A stretch of 64,000 bases of DNA from Mucilaginibacter phenanthrenivorans. GTDB taxonomy: Bacteria; Bacteroidota; Bacteroidia; Sphingobacteriales; Sphingobacteriaceae. Made by a program: the position numbers and the translations under genes. Within the stretch, counting starts at the first letter, position 1, and each line of letters begins with the position of its first letter. The notes under the pieces are model-generated. The model searched no databases. It saw only the letters and a program-made list of their open reading frames with translations, and had not been told where the DNA came from. The stretch spans positions 682,001-746,000 of the forward strand of contig NZ_JAHVAP010000001.1 of the NCBI RefSeq assembly GCF_024721155.1, read 5' to 3'. This document shows, one piece after another, positions 34,817-43,832 of this stretch.

Positions 34817-35356
34817 GTGATTACCCATGAACTTATTCATCGAATTCAGTTTAATGACGATGAATCTGCGTTCAATGAGCTATATAAACACTATGTAGTT
34901 AAATTGTGCCAGTTTACTTATTCATTTTTAGACGACAGGGAAGTAGGAGAGGAAATTGTAAACGATGTTTTCCTTAAGATTTGGATAGGACGTAAAAAGC
35001 TTGATTCTATAAAGAACTTACAGGTTTATTTATATGTCGCCGTAAAAAATGCATGCTTAAATCACCTACGAAGCATCTCATCAAAAAGAACAAGGGAAAT
35101 AAACGTAACAGCAGCATATTATTTCCAGTTATCTGTTGATCCTGCCCAGCTCCTTATCAGTAAAGAGTTAAAAAACAAGGTTTTAAACGCTGTTAATGAA
35201 TTGCCGCCGAGGTGCAGGCTGATCTTTAAAATGGTAAAGGAGGATGATCTGTCATGCAATGAAGTGGCAGCTATACTTGACCTTTCAAATAAAACGGTAT
35301 TTGCCCAGCTTACCATTGCTCTTAAAAAGCTTGACCAAGCATTGCGTACACAGTAG
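34817..35356 (+). CDS. ECF sigma factor of the PUL (FecI-like)
   Basis: A 179-residue sigma70-family ECF factor. Region 2 is at about 15-85 (FNELYKHYVVKLCQFTYSFLDDREVGEEIVNDVFLKIW, then NLQVYLYVAVKNACLNHLR) and region 4 at about 115-175 (AVNELPPRCRLIFKMVKEDDLSCNEVAAILDLSNKTV). The start is GTG; no ATG is in frame nearby. In Bacteroidota such sigma factors pair with a FecR anti-sigma encoded next to them and switch on susC/susD operons. Here fecR is 3.8 kb away, separated by an opposite-strand gene inside an inverted repeat. The sigma is still the likely partner of that FecR. Confidence 0.9.
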   Translation: MITHELIHRIQFNDDESAFNELYKHYVVKLCQFTYSFLDDREVGEEIVNDVFLKIWIGRKKLDSIKNLQVYLYVAVKNACLNHLRSISSKRTREINVTAAYYFQLSVDPAQLLISKELKNKVLNAVNELPPRCRLIFKMVKEDDLSCNEVAAILDLSNKTVFAQLTIALKKLDQALRTQ

Positions 35357-35389
35357 TTATATTAAAATATGCACCATACCGGCATATGT

Positions 35390-35406
35390 CATTATTCACA
35401 ATTAAT
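35390..35406 (+). repeat. Left arm of a 17-bp perfect inverted repeat
   Basis: CATTATTCACAATTAAT, exactly repeated in inverted orientation at 39081-39097. The two arms bracket the AraC-FtsX fusion gene and separate the sigma gene from fecR. Confidence 0.7.
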
Positions 35407-35506
35407 CTTAAAATTAATGCCCCGAATAGACTATAGTGTCGCAATTGAATAAATGATGTTCATAGAATAACTCCATATCTCTATACTATCAAATTGTTTC
35501 CATTCG

Positions 35507-38500
35507 TTACTCCGCTCTCAAACTTTTTACCGGGTTGGCCAGCGCTGCTTTGATAGATTGAAAGCTGATGGTCAGCAAGGTAATCACAACAGTGACCAAA
35601 GCCGTAAGGACGAATACCAGCGGGCTCAGTTCAACACGATAGGCAAAGCTTTGTAACCACTTGTGGCAAGCCCACCAGGCGACCGGCATCGCGATGGCCA
35701 GCGCCAGGGTTACCAGCAATAGAAAGTCCCGGGAGAGCATAGCCACCACCTGATCGACAGATGCGCCGATCACTTTACGGATACCGATCTCTTTTTGTCG
35801 TTTCTGTGCCGTGAATGCCGCCAGCCCGAATAAACCCAGGCAGGAGATCAGGATCGCCATGCCGGCGAAATACCTGGTCAGCACCGCCACCCGCTGCTCT
35901 GACGCATATAACCTATGGTAGCTGTCATCCAGGAAACTGTAATCAAAATCAAGGCCCGGGTGATAACGGCGATACAGGTTTTGCACCGCTGCCAGCGCCT
36001 GTTGCTGCCGGCGCGGATCGATCCGCACCAGGATATTTTTATTGTCTGGAGAAAAGGTAAAGAACGCCGGGCCGATCTTTTTATACAGCGACTCAAAATG
36101 GTAATCTTTTACCACCCCGACGATCCGCATCGGCTTCCCCCAGAGACTTACCATTTTTCCTGTCGGGTCTTTGATGCCCATCGCCCGGATAGCCGTCTCG
36201 TTAAATATGACACTGGCGCTATCGGAAAACTGGCGGGAAAAGGTCCGGCCCCCGGCCAGTTGCAGACCCATCGTCTCCAGGAAATCATGATCAACGCTGT
36301 TGCCGTAATACTCCAGCTTGAGATTCGGATCTTTGCCCGGCCAGCTGATGCCGCCGCCGGAATGGCCAGCACTGCCCAGCAGGTCACCTTCCATATCCGT
36401 AGCATTGAGAACACCAGGAATATTTTTGACTTCGGCTAAAAAGCCCGCCTGCGCTTTATGGTCATCATCACCACCAAAACGGATGATATTGTTTTTATCA
36501 TAACCTAAGTTGATCGACTGCACGAGCGCCATTTGCTGCCGCACGACCAGGACACAAACGATCAGAATCACCGAAATACCGAACTGAAAGATCACCAATC
36601 CTTTTCGGACAAAGGCTTCCGCCCAGGATGTTTTCAACTGGCCTTTTAATACCCGGATGGGGTTAAATCCGGATAAATATAAAGCCGGGTAACTACCTGC
36701 AAACAGCCCCACCAGGACGAGCAGACCGATGGCCGGAAAGATAAACCCGGCGCTAAAGTGCAGCTGGAGGTCCTTCCCCGTGATCACCCGGAAAGCCGGC
36801 AACAGGAACATCGCGATCAATACGGCCATGATGAATGCCCCGGAAGTCATCAGCAAGGATTCGATGAGGTATTGAAATACCAACGACAAGCGGCTGGCGC
36901 CCATTACTTTCTGAATCCCAACTTCTTTCATCCGGCGGGCAGCTTTGGCCGTCGCCAGGTTCATGAAGTTGATGCAGGCGATCACTAAGATCAGCAGGGC
37001 GATCGTGAAAAATAAGCGCACATATTCGATGCGTCCGCCGCTGGGTACACCGTTCACATAATTGTTATACAGGTACCGGTCTGAATAACGCTGCAAAAAA
37101 AGGTCGCCCTCATAGGAAGTATCTCCCTTCAGCTTGTTTTTGCTAAAATTCCGGATCTTTTGGTTAAAGGCATCCACATTGGTCCCCGGTTTCAGTACCA
37201 CGTCCGTCAGCACCATATTGCTGCCCCAGGATGTAATGTCTCCCGGCGTCCCGCGCATCTTTTGCGCATATAATTCAAAAGGGAACACCAGGTCGAACTG
37301 ATCGCTGGCATTGGCAGGCGGCGCCTGGAATACGCCTCTAATGGTGTAGACATTGCTGAAATCTACATTATCCTGGAATTGCCATTTGATGGTTTTTCCG
37401 GTAACCGCCGTGGTATGAAACAGCTTTAAGGCCAGTTGATCGGAGAGCAACACGCCCGAAACGTCAGCCAGCGCTGTGGCGCCGTTCCCGCTGATCAGTG
37501 GATAAGAGAATACCTTAAAAAAACCGGTACTGGCAAACACCGGCATGGCCTTTAGTTGCCGGTCTTTAGTCAGGATGATACCAGGCTCACGCTCCTTTCT
37601 GAGGCACGCAGCAGATTCGATTTCCGGCAGTTCCCGCAAGAGACTTTGATACAATAAACCCTGCGTGAATTCACTAACCGTAGCCGAACCCGTACCATCC
37701 GGGGCCTTTTTTAAAACCTGGTAGAGCCGGCTGTCATTAGCATTGAATTTATCGACCTGCCATTCATCATTTACCCATAAGGCGATCAGTAATATGCAAG
37801 CCAGGCCGGTAGCTAAGCCAAGCAGGTTAAGCAAGCTGAACTGTCTATCTTTTAATAAATTGCGACAGGCGATCCTGAAATAATTTTTAAGCATAAAATT
37901 GCGGTTTGATTTCGTGGTTTGATGGTTCGAAATTACCGCGACAGATCCGGGATAGCGTCTCAAGTTATAAGGTAAGACCTCTTTTTTATATTCCACGGGA
38001 CTTCTGCCGGTCACTTGTTTGAAGATACGATTGAACGTAGGTTTGGAGTTAAACCCTGATTCGTAGGCGATGCCTAACAAGGTGATATGGTCATAGTCCG
38101 GGTCCTGCATTTTCCGAATCACCGCCTGAACACGGTAGGTATTGATAAAATCGTTGAAGCTTTTTTTGAAGGCGGTATTAATAATCCTTGATAATTCGTG
38201 CGTGGTCAGTTCCAACTTGCCTGCCAGCGAGCCCAAGGTCAGTGCCGGGTCTTCATAATAGCGATTTACTTTAACCTCATTTTTGAGCCAGGCGGCGCTT
38301 TCCTTTACCGCCGCGGGTACAAGTGACCGCAAGACCGGTAAGGTATCCTCCCTTAGAAAAACGCGGGCTGCCAGCCAAACCAACGGCACCATCAACAGGA
38401 AGTATAAAGGTTCAGCGCCTGCCCCCAGCAGGGCAACCGGGATCCAGCCCAGCCAGAACAGGCCGAAAACAGTCAGCCAGTTTTTCAGCCATCTGAAATC

Positions 38501-38995
38501 ATGAATGGAACGGTCGCCGCTGGTAAATTGCCTGCTGTGATAAAAATGAGCGAGCAAATGCCGACACCAGACCAAGTAAATGAGCACGGAGATAAATACC
38601 AGCCAGGGCATGAAACCCAGTAAAAGCAGACTAAAATGCAGCAAATCTCTACGCTCAAATGGCTGTTCGGGCCGGGTGAGCTTACGGACATAAAAAAAAA
38701 GCAGGGGACCAAAAGCCAGCGAAAATGGCCAAGACCAATCAGCCCGTAGCCCAATACTGATGGCCACGACCCTGGCTGATCCCAACATAGCGACCACCAG
38801 GGCCAGCGCCAAAAAACGATTAGCTGACCGCTCCCGCCGCCTGGCCAGTCCCAAAAGCAGGCTAAATGTAAAGCACATAAACAGCATCCCAAAGCACGCT
38901 GCATCCCAAAGATCGATATGAAATAGATAGGGCTTCACTTCAAAAATGCTGTCAATAGCTGTTCCATTTTCGTAATTCGCTGATATATAAACCAA
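35507..38995 (-). CDS. Fusion: membrane AraC-type regulator joined to an FtsX/MacB-type permease
   Basis: One uninterrupted 1162-codon frame. Residues about 25-225 form several membrane helices. Residues 240-345 are an AraC-type DNA-binding domain (LTLGSLAGKLELTTHELSRIINTAFKKSF, then GIAYESGFNSKPTFNRIFKQVTGRSPVEYKKE). A linker of about 22 residues leads to Met368, where a complete permease begins (MLKNYFRIACRNLLKDRQFS): helix, large extracytoplasmic MacB-type domain, three helices, second domain, final helices. The permease part alone is 795 residues, a normal length for this Bacteroidota family, and Met368 is its usual start, so two former genes seem to have lost their stop. The start codon is TTG; a GTG at residue 20 is possible. 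GC content is clearly higher than the neighbours, and the gene is inserted against the PUL's direction. Confidence 0.85.
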   Translation of the reverse strand: MVYISANYENGTAIDSIFEVKPYLFHIDLWDAACFGMLFMCFTFSLLLGLARRRERSANRFLALALVVAMLGSARVVAISIGLRADWSWPFSLAFGPLLFFYVRKLTRPEQPFERRDLLHFSLLLLGFMPWLVFISVLIYLVWCRHLLAHFYHSRQFTSGDRSIHDFRWLKNWLTVFGLFWLGWIPVALLGAGAEPLYFLLMVPLVWLAARVFLREDTLPVLRSLVPAAVKESAAWLKNEVKVNRYYEDPALTLGSLAGKLELTTHELSRIINTAFKKSFNDFINTYRVQAVIRKMQDPDYDHITLLGIAYESGFNSKPTFNRIFKQVTGRSPVEYKKEVLPYNLRRYPGSVAVISNHQTTKSNRNFMLKNYFRIACRNLLKDRQFSLLNLLGLATGLACILLIALWVNDEWQVDKFNANDSRLYQVLKKAPDGTGSATVSEFTQGLLYQSLLRELPEIESAACLRKEREPGIILTKDRQLKAMPVFASTGFFKVFSYPLISGNGATALADVSGVLLSDQLALKLFHTTAVTGKTIKWQFQDNVDFSNVYTIRGVFQAPPANASDQFDLVFPFELYAQKMRGTPGDITSWGSNMVLTDVVLKPGTNVDAFNQKIRNFSKNKLKGDTSYEGDLFLQRYSDRYLYNNYVNGVPSGGRIEYVRLFFTIALLILVIACINFMNLATAKAARRMKEVGIQKVMGASRLSLVFQYLIESLLMTSGAFIMAVLIAMFLLPAFRVITGKDLQLHFSAGFIFPAIGLLVLVGLFAGSYPALYLSGFNPIRVLKGQLKTSWAEAFVRKGLVIFQFGISVILIVCVLVVRQQMALVQSINLGYDKNNIIRFGGDDDHKAQAGFLAEVKNIPGVLNATDMEGDLLGSAGHSGGGISWPGKDPNLKLEYYGNSVDHDFLETMGLQLAGGRTFSRQFSDSASVIFNETAIRAMGIKDPTGKMVSLWGKPMRIVGVVKDYHFESLYKKIGPAFFTFSPDNKNILVRIDPRRQQQALAAVQNLYRRYHPGLDFDYSFLDDSYHRLYASEQRVAVLTRYFAGMAILISCLGLFGLAAFTAQKRQKEIGIRKVIGASVDQVVAMLSRDFLLLVTLALAIAMPVAWWACHKWLQSFAYRVELSPLVFVLTALVTVVITLLTISFQSIKAALANPVKSLRAE

Positions 38996-39080
38996 TGATC
39001 CCCCAAATTAAATCCCCCACTGTTACAAAACCGGACAAATATTGTTCGGTTTCGACGGTAACTCATCATAAAAGTGCACC

Positions 39081-39097
39081 ATTAATTGTGAATAATG
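39081..39097 (-). repeat. Right arm of the 17-bp perfect inverted repeat
   Basis: ATTAATTGTGAATAATG, the exact reverse complement of 35390-35406. It lies between the fusion gene's start and fecR. The identity stops on both sides after exactly 17 bp. Confidence 0.7.
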
Positions 39098-39185
39098 GCA
39101 GCATAATTAAATACTTTATTTTTTTAAATTCTTTTTAGGAAAATCTTCACTAAGCTGTGTCCTTACAGCAGAACACCAAATTACT

Positions 39186-40283
39186 ATGGGAAAATCCAGG
39201 TTTATCGAGCTTATGGCGAAGAGTATTGGCAAAACTGCCAGTGAAAAAGAGTTGGAAGAGCTCGAAGCATTTCTTGACCGCTTTCCTGAATATAGAAAAA
39301 TGCAAAAGGTTGCCGATGCCTTAAAAAGCGATCTAAAGCAACCTGATTCCACCGTAAAACAAAAGGACCTTAACGAAGGGATTGAAGAGCTTTGGCATAA
39401 GATCAAAAATTCGGGGGAGCAGCCAGTAACCCTCGAAAAAAATAATGTAAGATCCCTAACCTATTGGAAGTGGGTAGCTGCTGCCGTATTGATACTCACT
39501 ATAAGTGGTGTATTTTTTTACACCCGCCGGCAACTGCCTGCCAGTCCTTTGGCAAATGTGATTATTCACCATGTTTATGTGCCATACGGAAAAACTACCG
39601 GGATAGTATTGCCAGATGGCACAAAGGTGAAGCTGAATGCGGGCAGTACGTTTTCTTATCCCGAGACATTCTCAAAAATAACACGCGAAGTAAACCTGGA
39701 AGGCGAAGGCTTTTTTGAGGTGACCAAAAATGCTAAAAAGCCATTCCTGGTGCATACTAATATGCTGACCGTAAAAGTACTCGGAACAGTATTTAATGTA
39801 AAGGCTTATCGTAATGACAAAAATATTGAAACAACGCTGTTGACGGGCAGGGTGCAGGTTGAATTAAAAAACAAACCTGAAAAAAATATAATACTGCTGC
39901 CCAATGAAAAGCTCATTGTCGCCAATAATTTATCGGGCGCAATAAATACACCCCTCGTAAACGCAAAGGAAGCAAAGATAGAATACCAGGTTACAGCATT
40001 GCCGCAGATTAAAGCAGAAGATATTAAAGAAACCGCCTGGCTTGATAACCGGTTGGTATTTACCAACGAAAGTTTTGAAGAAGTAGCCAAACAACTGGAA
40101 CGGAAATATAATGTGCAAATGATATTTGAAGAACCATCGCTTAAAAACGAACAAATAAGCGGTGTATTGGAAAATGAATCGTTAGAACAGGCACTACAAA
40201 TTATAAAAATGACAACGCCATTTAAATTCAGAGTAGATGGACGGGCTATTTACTTAGCACATACAGAAAAAGCAATCAATTAA
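39186..40283 (+). CDS. FecR-family anti-sigma factor
   Basis: A 365-residue inner-membrane protein. The cytoplasmic N-terminal part (1-90) should bind the ECF sigma factor. One membrane helix lies at about 95-115 (YWKWVAAAVLILTISGVFFY). The periplasmic FecR domain is at about 130-235 (VPYGKTTGIVLPDGTKVKLNAGSTFSYP, FEVTKNAKKPFLVHTNMLTVKVLGT), and the C-terminal DUF4974/STN-like domain at about 290-360 (LVFTNESFEEVAKQLERKYNVQMIF) contacts the TonB-dependent receptor. It is followed by susC and susD and should relay glycan sensing from SusC to the sigma gene at 34817. Confidence 0.92.
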   Translation: MGKSRFIELMAKSIGKTASEKELEELEAFLDRFPEYRKMQKVADALKSDLKQPDSTVKQKDLNEGIEELWHKIKNSGEQPVTLEKNNVRSLTYWKWVAAAVLILTISGVFFYTRRQLPASPLANVIIHHVYVPYGKTTGIVLPDGTKVKLNAGSTFSYPETFSKITREVNLEGEGFFEVTKNAKKPFLVHTNMLTVKVLGTVFNVKAYRNDKNIETTLLTGRVQVELKNKPEKNIILLPNEKLIVANNLSGAINTPLVNAKEAKIEYQVTALPQIKAEDIKETAWLDNRLVFTNESFEEVAKQLERKYNVQMIFEEPSLKNEQISGVLENESLEQALQIIKMTTPFKFRVDGRAIYLAHTEKAIN

Positions 40284-40309
40284 TTTATTCACTTAAACTT
40301 ATAATTATT

Positions 40310-40339
40310 ATGAAAAAAACTTACTTATCAGATTCCTGA
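40310..40339 (+). other. Possible leader peptide ORF, MKKTYLSDS
   Basis: A nine-codon ORF with an ATG and a TGA, placed 26 bp after fecR and 17 bp before the hairpin at 40356-40377. It could be part of an attenuation or translational leader for susC. Chance is a serious alternative. Confidence 0.25.
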
Positions 40340-40355
40340 AGTGCTGAATAAACAA

Positions 40356-40377
40356 GGGAAGAGGTGGTACTCTTCCC
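40356..40377 (+). promoter_or_regulatory. Hairpin between fecR and susC
   Basis: GGGAAGAG, six bases, CTCTTCCC: a perfect 8-bp stem without a T-run. It may stabilise the susC transcript or act as a weak attenuator that keeps fecR expression below susC. Confidence 0.5.
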
Positions 40378-40459
40378 CTTAAAAAATCGGGACATAAATA
40401 ACAGGAGTAAAAGTTTTCAGACAGCTTACTCCATTCCTTAATTTTCAATAACAAATGTA

Positions 40460-43400
40460 ATGAAAAAACTAATAAAGGCATTTGCGTTTATATATGCACA
40501 ACCATGCTTTAAATTCATTTTGCTAATGAAAGCAGCATTTTTAATAACACTGGTTACCTGCCTGCAAGTTTCAGCAAGTGTTTACTCCCAGCAAAAATTC
40601 TCGCTCGACATTAAGCAAAGCGAAGTAAGTAACATACTTACCAAAATTCAGAAACAAAGCGATTACCGTTTCTTTTACAATTACGCCAGCATCAAAAAAC
40701 TGGGCAAGGTAAATTTGCAGGTAAAAGACGCTACCATCAATCAAATTTTAGATGCTATTATGGAGAACAAGCTTCCATATAAAATAGCAGATGACCATGT
40801 GGTTATTATATATAACCAGGAGGATATTAACGCCCAGATTACCGTAAAAGGAAAGGTTGTTGACAAAAACGGCGAAGCGCTTATTGGTGTAAGTGTAAAG
40901 CTGCAGGGTACCAATTTAGGGGTAACTACTGATGTAAACGGTGAGTTTTCAATTGCGGCGCCTGAAAATGGTGTTTTGGAGCTAACCTACATCGGTTACG
41001 AGAAGAAAATTGTTCAAATTAATGGCAAAGCAAGCTTAGCCATTACCATGACCGCTTTACCTTCGTCACTCAGTGAGGTTGTAATTGTGGGTTACGGAAC
41101 AAGTAAAAAAGTTGATGTAACCGGTTCTGTAGCCAGTGTTAAAGGCGCTGATATTCAAAACCTGCCGGTAGCATCTGCCGCCCAGGCTTTGGATGGTCGT
41201 GCAAGCGGTGTAAGCATTGTACGGAACGATGGTTCGCCGGGAGCTGCGCCAAGTATCCGCATCCGTGGCACTGGTACTATTAATGATGCTAACCCGCTTA
41301 TTGTAATTGATGGAGTACCTACCACCAATCCGGATGCTTTAAGCGATATCAACCCCAACGATATCGCATCAATCGACATTTTAAAGGATGCCTCTTCTGG
41401 TGCTATTTACGGTACCCGGGCTGCTAATGGGGTGGTTTTGGTAACTACTAAAAAAGGTACTTATAATCAAAAACTTTCAACATCGGTTAATTTTTACAGT
41501 GGTTTATCTAACTCAACAAAATATATCGATCTGCTTACCGCGCCCGATCTGTACAAACTGAAAAGGGAGCGCTATACCAACGATGGCGCAGCTATTGATG
41601 CACCATGGACTAATACTTATTATGCCACCCAAAGAACAGACTGGCAGCGCGCTATTATGGGTACAGGCCATGTAACCAATGGCGACATTACCATACAGGG
41701 TGGAAATGATGCATCCAACTATTATTTTTCACAGTCGATTTATAACGAGGATGGTATCATCGACAAAACTAATTTTAAGCGTTACAGCACCAGGGTTAAT
41801 TCGGAGCATAAAATAACCTCGTGGTTAAAACTGGGCGAAAACATTCAATTAACTTATGGTAATCAGAATGGCTTTAACAATAACGATTCTCAGGCAGGGC
41901 TTATATTTTCGGCACTCCGTTTTAACCCGGCTATACCGTTGGTAAACCCTGATGGTACTTTTGGTACATCAAAAGCCTTTGGTAATCAGTTAGGCGATAT
42001 TAACAGCCCTTATGCTACTATACAGGAAACTGATAAATACACTAAAAAGTATAGGGCGCTTGCTAATGCCTTTGCGGAGATTTCATTTTTAAAAGAACTG
42101 AAACTGCGCGTTAACTACGCGTTTGACGGCTCGTTAATACGTAATTATAACTTTAATGTTGCCGACGTTAACCAGGCCAGACAAAATACAACATCTACCT
42201 TAACACAAAGTGAAGAGGAAATATCGTCACAACTGCTGGAGTCTTTTCTTACTTATGATAAGGTATTTGGCAAAAGCCACGTGACCTTTACAGGCGGTTA
42301 TTCTTATCAGAATTTTAAAGATTACGGCTTTACCGCGAAAAGGATTGGCTATGATGATACAGATCCTGATCAAAGGGTACTTAATCAGGGTACCATCCAG
42401 CAAAACTCAAATATAATACCGCAACCAACATCTCTTCAGTCGGGTTTCGCCAGGCTGTTCTATGATTATGATGGCAGATTTTTGGCTACTGTAACTTTCC
42501 GTGCAGATGGATCTTCAAAATTCCCCCCTGGTAAACAATGGGGTTATTTCCCGGCCTTTTCAATAGGCTGGAGGCTTTCGAACGAGCAATTTATTAAAAA
42601 TATAACCTGGATAAACAATCTTAAATTAACAGGAGGCTACGGTGAACTCGGGAATCAAAATGTCAATCCATATCAATTCCTAAGCTTAATTAAGATTGGC
42701 AGTACTTATGAAAACAATGGTTATGCTTTTGGTGGCGCTGGTGTAAGCGGCGCCGCGGTAAGCAGCATTGCCAATCCTGATATAACCTGGGAGCGCACTG
42801 CAATGACTAATATAAGTCTTGATGCGGGTTTCCTAAATAACAAGTTAAACACAACTTTGACCTATTTTAATAAGGATACTAAAAAGATGCTTGTTCCTTC
42901 ATCAGAAGTATCTACTGTGGGGAGTGTAACAATTCCTGATAAAAATATAGCCAACATGAATAATCACGGTATTGAAGTGGAGGTAAACTACCAGGGTGGC
43001 GACAAAGTAAAGTATACAATTGGTGCAAATGCCTCATTCATCAAAAATAAAGTGACCAAACTTTACGGCGCGGGCGCATATATTGGTTCGGTTGTTTACG
43101 GACGCTCAAGTCAGGATATTTCGAGAACTTATGAAGGGCAGCCGATAGCTTCTTTTTACGGATTCAAAACCAGTGGTTTATACCAAACCCAGGCCGAAAT
43201 TGACAACGATCCGGCCCTTAAGAACGATTCAAGGAAGGAGAGCATTAAGCCGGGCGATGTTCGTTTCCTTGATATAAATGGTGATGGTTTAATTGATGAT
43301 AACGACCGTACCAACCTGGGTAACCCTAATCCAAACGTTACTGCAGGTATACAAGGTAGTTTGTCATATAAAGGCTTTGATTTGTCTGCAAACTTTACAG

Positions 43401-43828
43401 GTGTATTTGGTGTAAGCTTATATAATGCCGACAGGATGCAGGGTATCGACCCGACTTACCCATTTAACCTGTATGCCGAAGATTTGGGCCGCTGGACAGG
43501 TGCTGGCACAAGCAACACTATTCCAAGAATGTCGCTTGACCGCGCGAATGACAACTACCGCACTTCCGATCTGTTTGTGGAAAGTGGTAACTATTTCAGC
43601 CTTAAAAATGCCACTTTAGGCTATACTTTGCCGCTAACATGGTCTAAAAAAGCGGCACTAAAAAGTGTAAGGCTGTATGCCTCTGGTCAGAATGTCTTTA
43701 TCATAACCAAATACAAGGGCTATACGCCGGAATTGGGTTATACAGATGGCAATAAGCAAAGGGGGGTTGATGTGGCCCAATATCCATCAGTAAGGACAAT
43801 TACATTCGGTTTAACAGTTAAACTATAA
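40460..43828 (+). CDS. SusC/RagA-type TonB-dependent outer-membrane receptor
   Basis: A 1122-residue outer-membrane importer of glycan fragments. It has a long signal peptide ending ASVYSQ. The STN domain at about 50-105 (SLDIKQSEVSNILTKIQKQSDYRFFYNY) marks a receptor that signals to FecR. A carboxypeptidase-D-like beta-sandwich lies at about 125-205 (VKGKVVDKNGEALIGVSVKLQGTN). A TonB-box-like segment and plug start near EVVIVGYGTSKKVDVTGSV, followed by a 22-strand barrel ending in VRTITFGLTVKL. Next gene: susD, 4 bp away. The STN domain and the upstream FecR show trans-envelope regulation. Confidence 0.94.
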   Translation: MKKLIKAFAFIYAQPCFKFILLMKAAFLITLVTCLQVSASVYSQQKFSLDIKQSEVSNILTKIQKQSDYRFFYNYASIKKLGKVNLQVKDATINQILDAIMENKLPYKIADDHVVIIYNQEDINAQITVKGKVVDKNGEALIGVSVKLQGTNLGVTTDVNGEFSIAAPENGVLELTYIGYEKKIVQINGKASLAITMTALPSSLSEVVIVGYGTSKKVDVTGSVASVKGADIQNLPVASAAQALDGRASGVSIVRNDGSPGAAPSIRIRGTGTINDANPLIVIDGVPTTNPDALSDINPNDIASIDILKDASSGAIYGTRAANGVVLVTTKKGTYNQKLSTSVNFYSGLSNSTKYIDLLTAPDLYKLKRERYTNDGAAIDAPWTNTYYATQRTDWQRAIMGTGHVTNGDITIQGGNDASNYYFSQSIYNEDGIIDKTNFKRYSTRVNSEHKITSWLKLGENIQLTYGNQNGFNNNDSQAGLIFSALRFNPAIPLVNPDGTFGTSKAFGNQLGDINSPYATIQETDKYTKKYRALANAFAEISFLKELKLRVNYAFDGSLIRNYNFNVADVNQARQNTTSTLTQSEEEISSQLLESFLTYDKVFGKSHVTFTGGYSYQNFKDYGFTAKRIGYDDTDPDQRVLNQGTIQQNSNIIPQPTSLQSGFARLFYDYDGRFLATVTFRADGSSKFPPGKQWGYFPAFSIGWRLSNEQFIKNITWINNLKLTGGYGELGNQNVNPYQFLSLIKIGSTYENNGYAFGGAGVSGAAVSSIANPDITWERTAMTNISLDAGFLNNKLNTTLTYFNKDTKKMLVPSSEVSTVGSVTIPDKNIANMNNHGIEVEVNYQGGDKVKYTIGANASFIKNKVTKLYGAGAYIGSVVYGRSSQDISRTYEGQPIASFYGFKTSGLYQTQAEIDNDPALKNDSRKESIKPGDVRFLDINGDGLIDDNDRTNLGNPNPNVTAGIQGSLSYKGFDLSANFTGVFGVSLYNADRMQGIDPTYPFNLYAEDLGRWTGAGTSNTIPRMSLDRANDNYRTSDLFVESGNYFSLKNATLGYTLPLTWSKKAALKSVRLYASGQNVFIITKYKGYTPELGYTDGNKQRGVDVAQYPSVRTITFGLTVKL

Positions 43829-43832
43829 AATC

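Noticed and set aside
35815..36439. ORFs of 70-174 codons antisense to or out of frame with the permease
   Set aside because: GC-rich coding DNA keeps other frames open; they show no domain and no ribosome-binding site.
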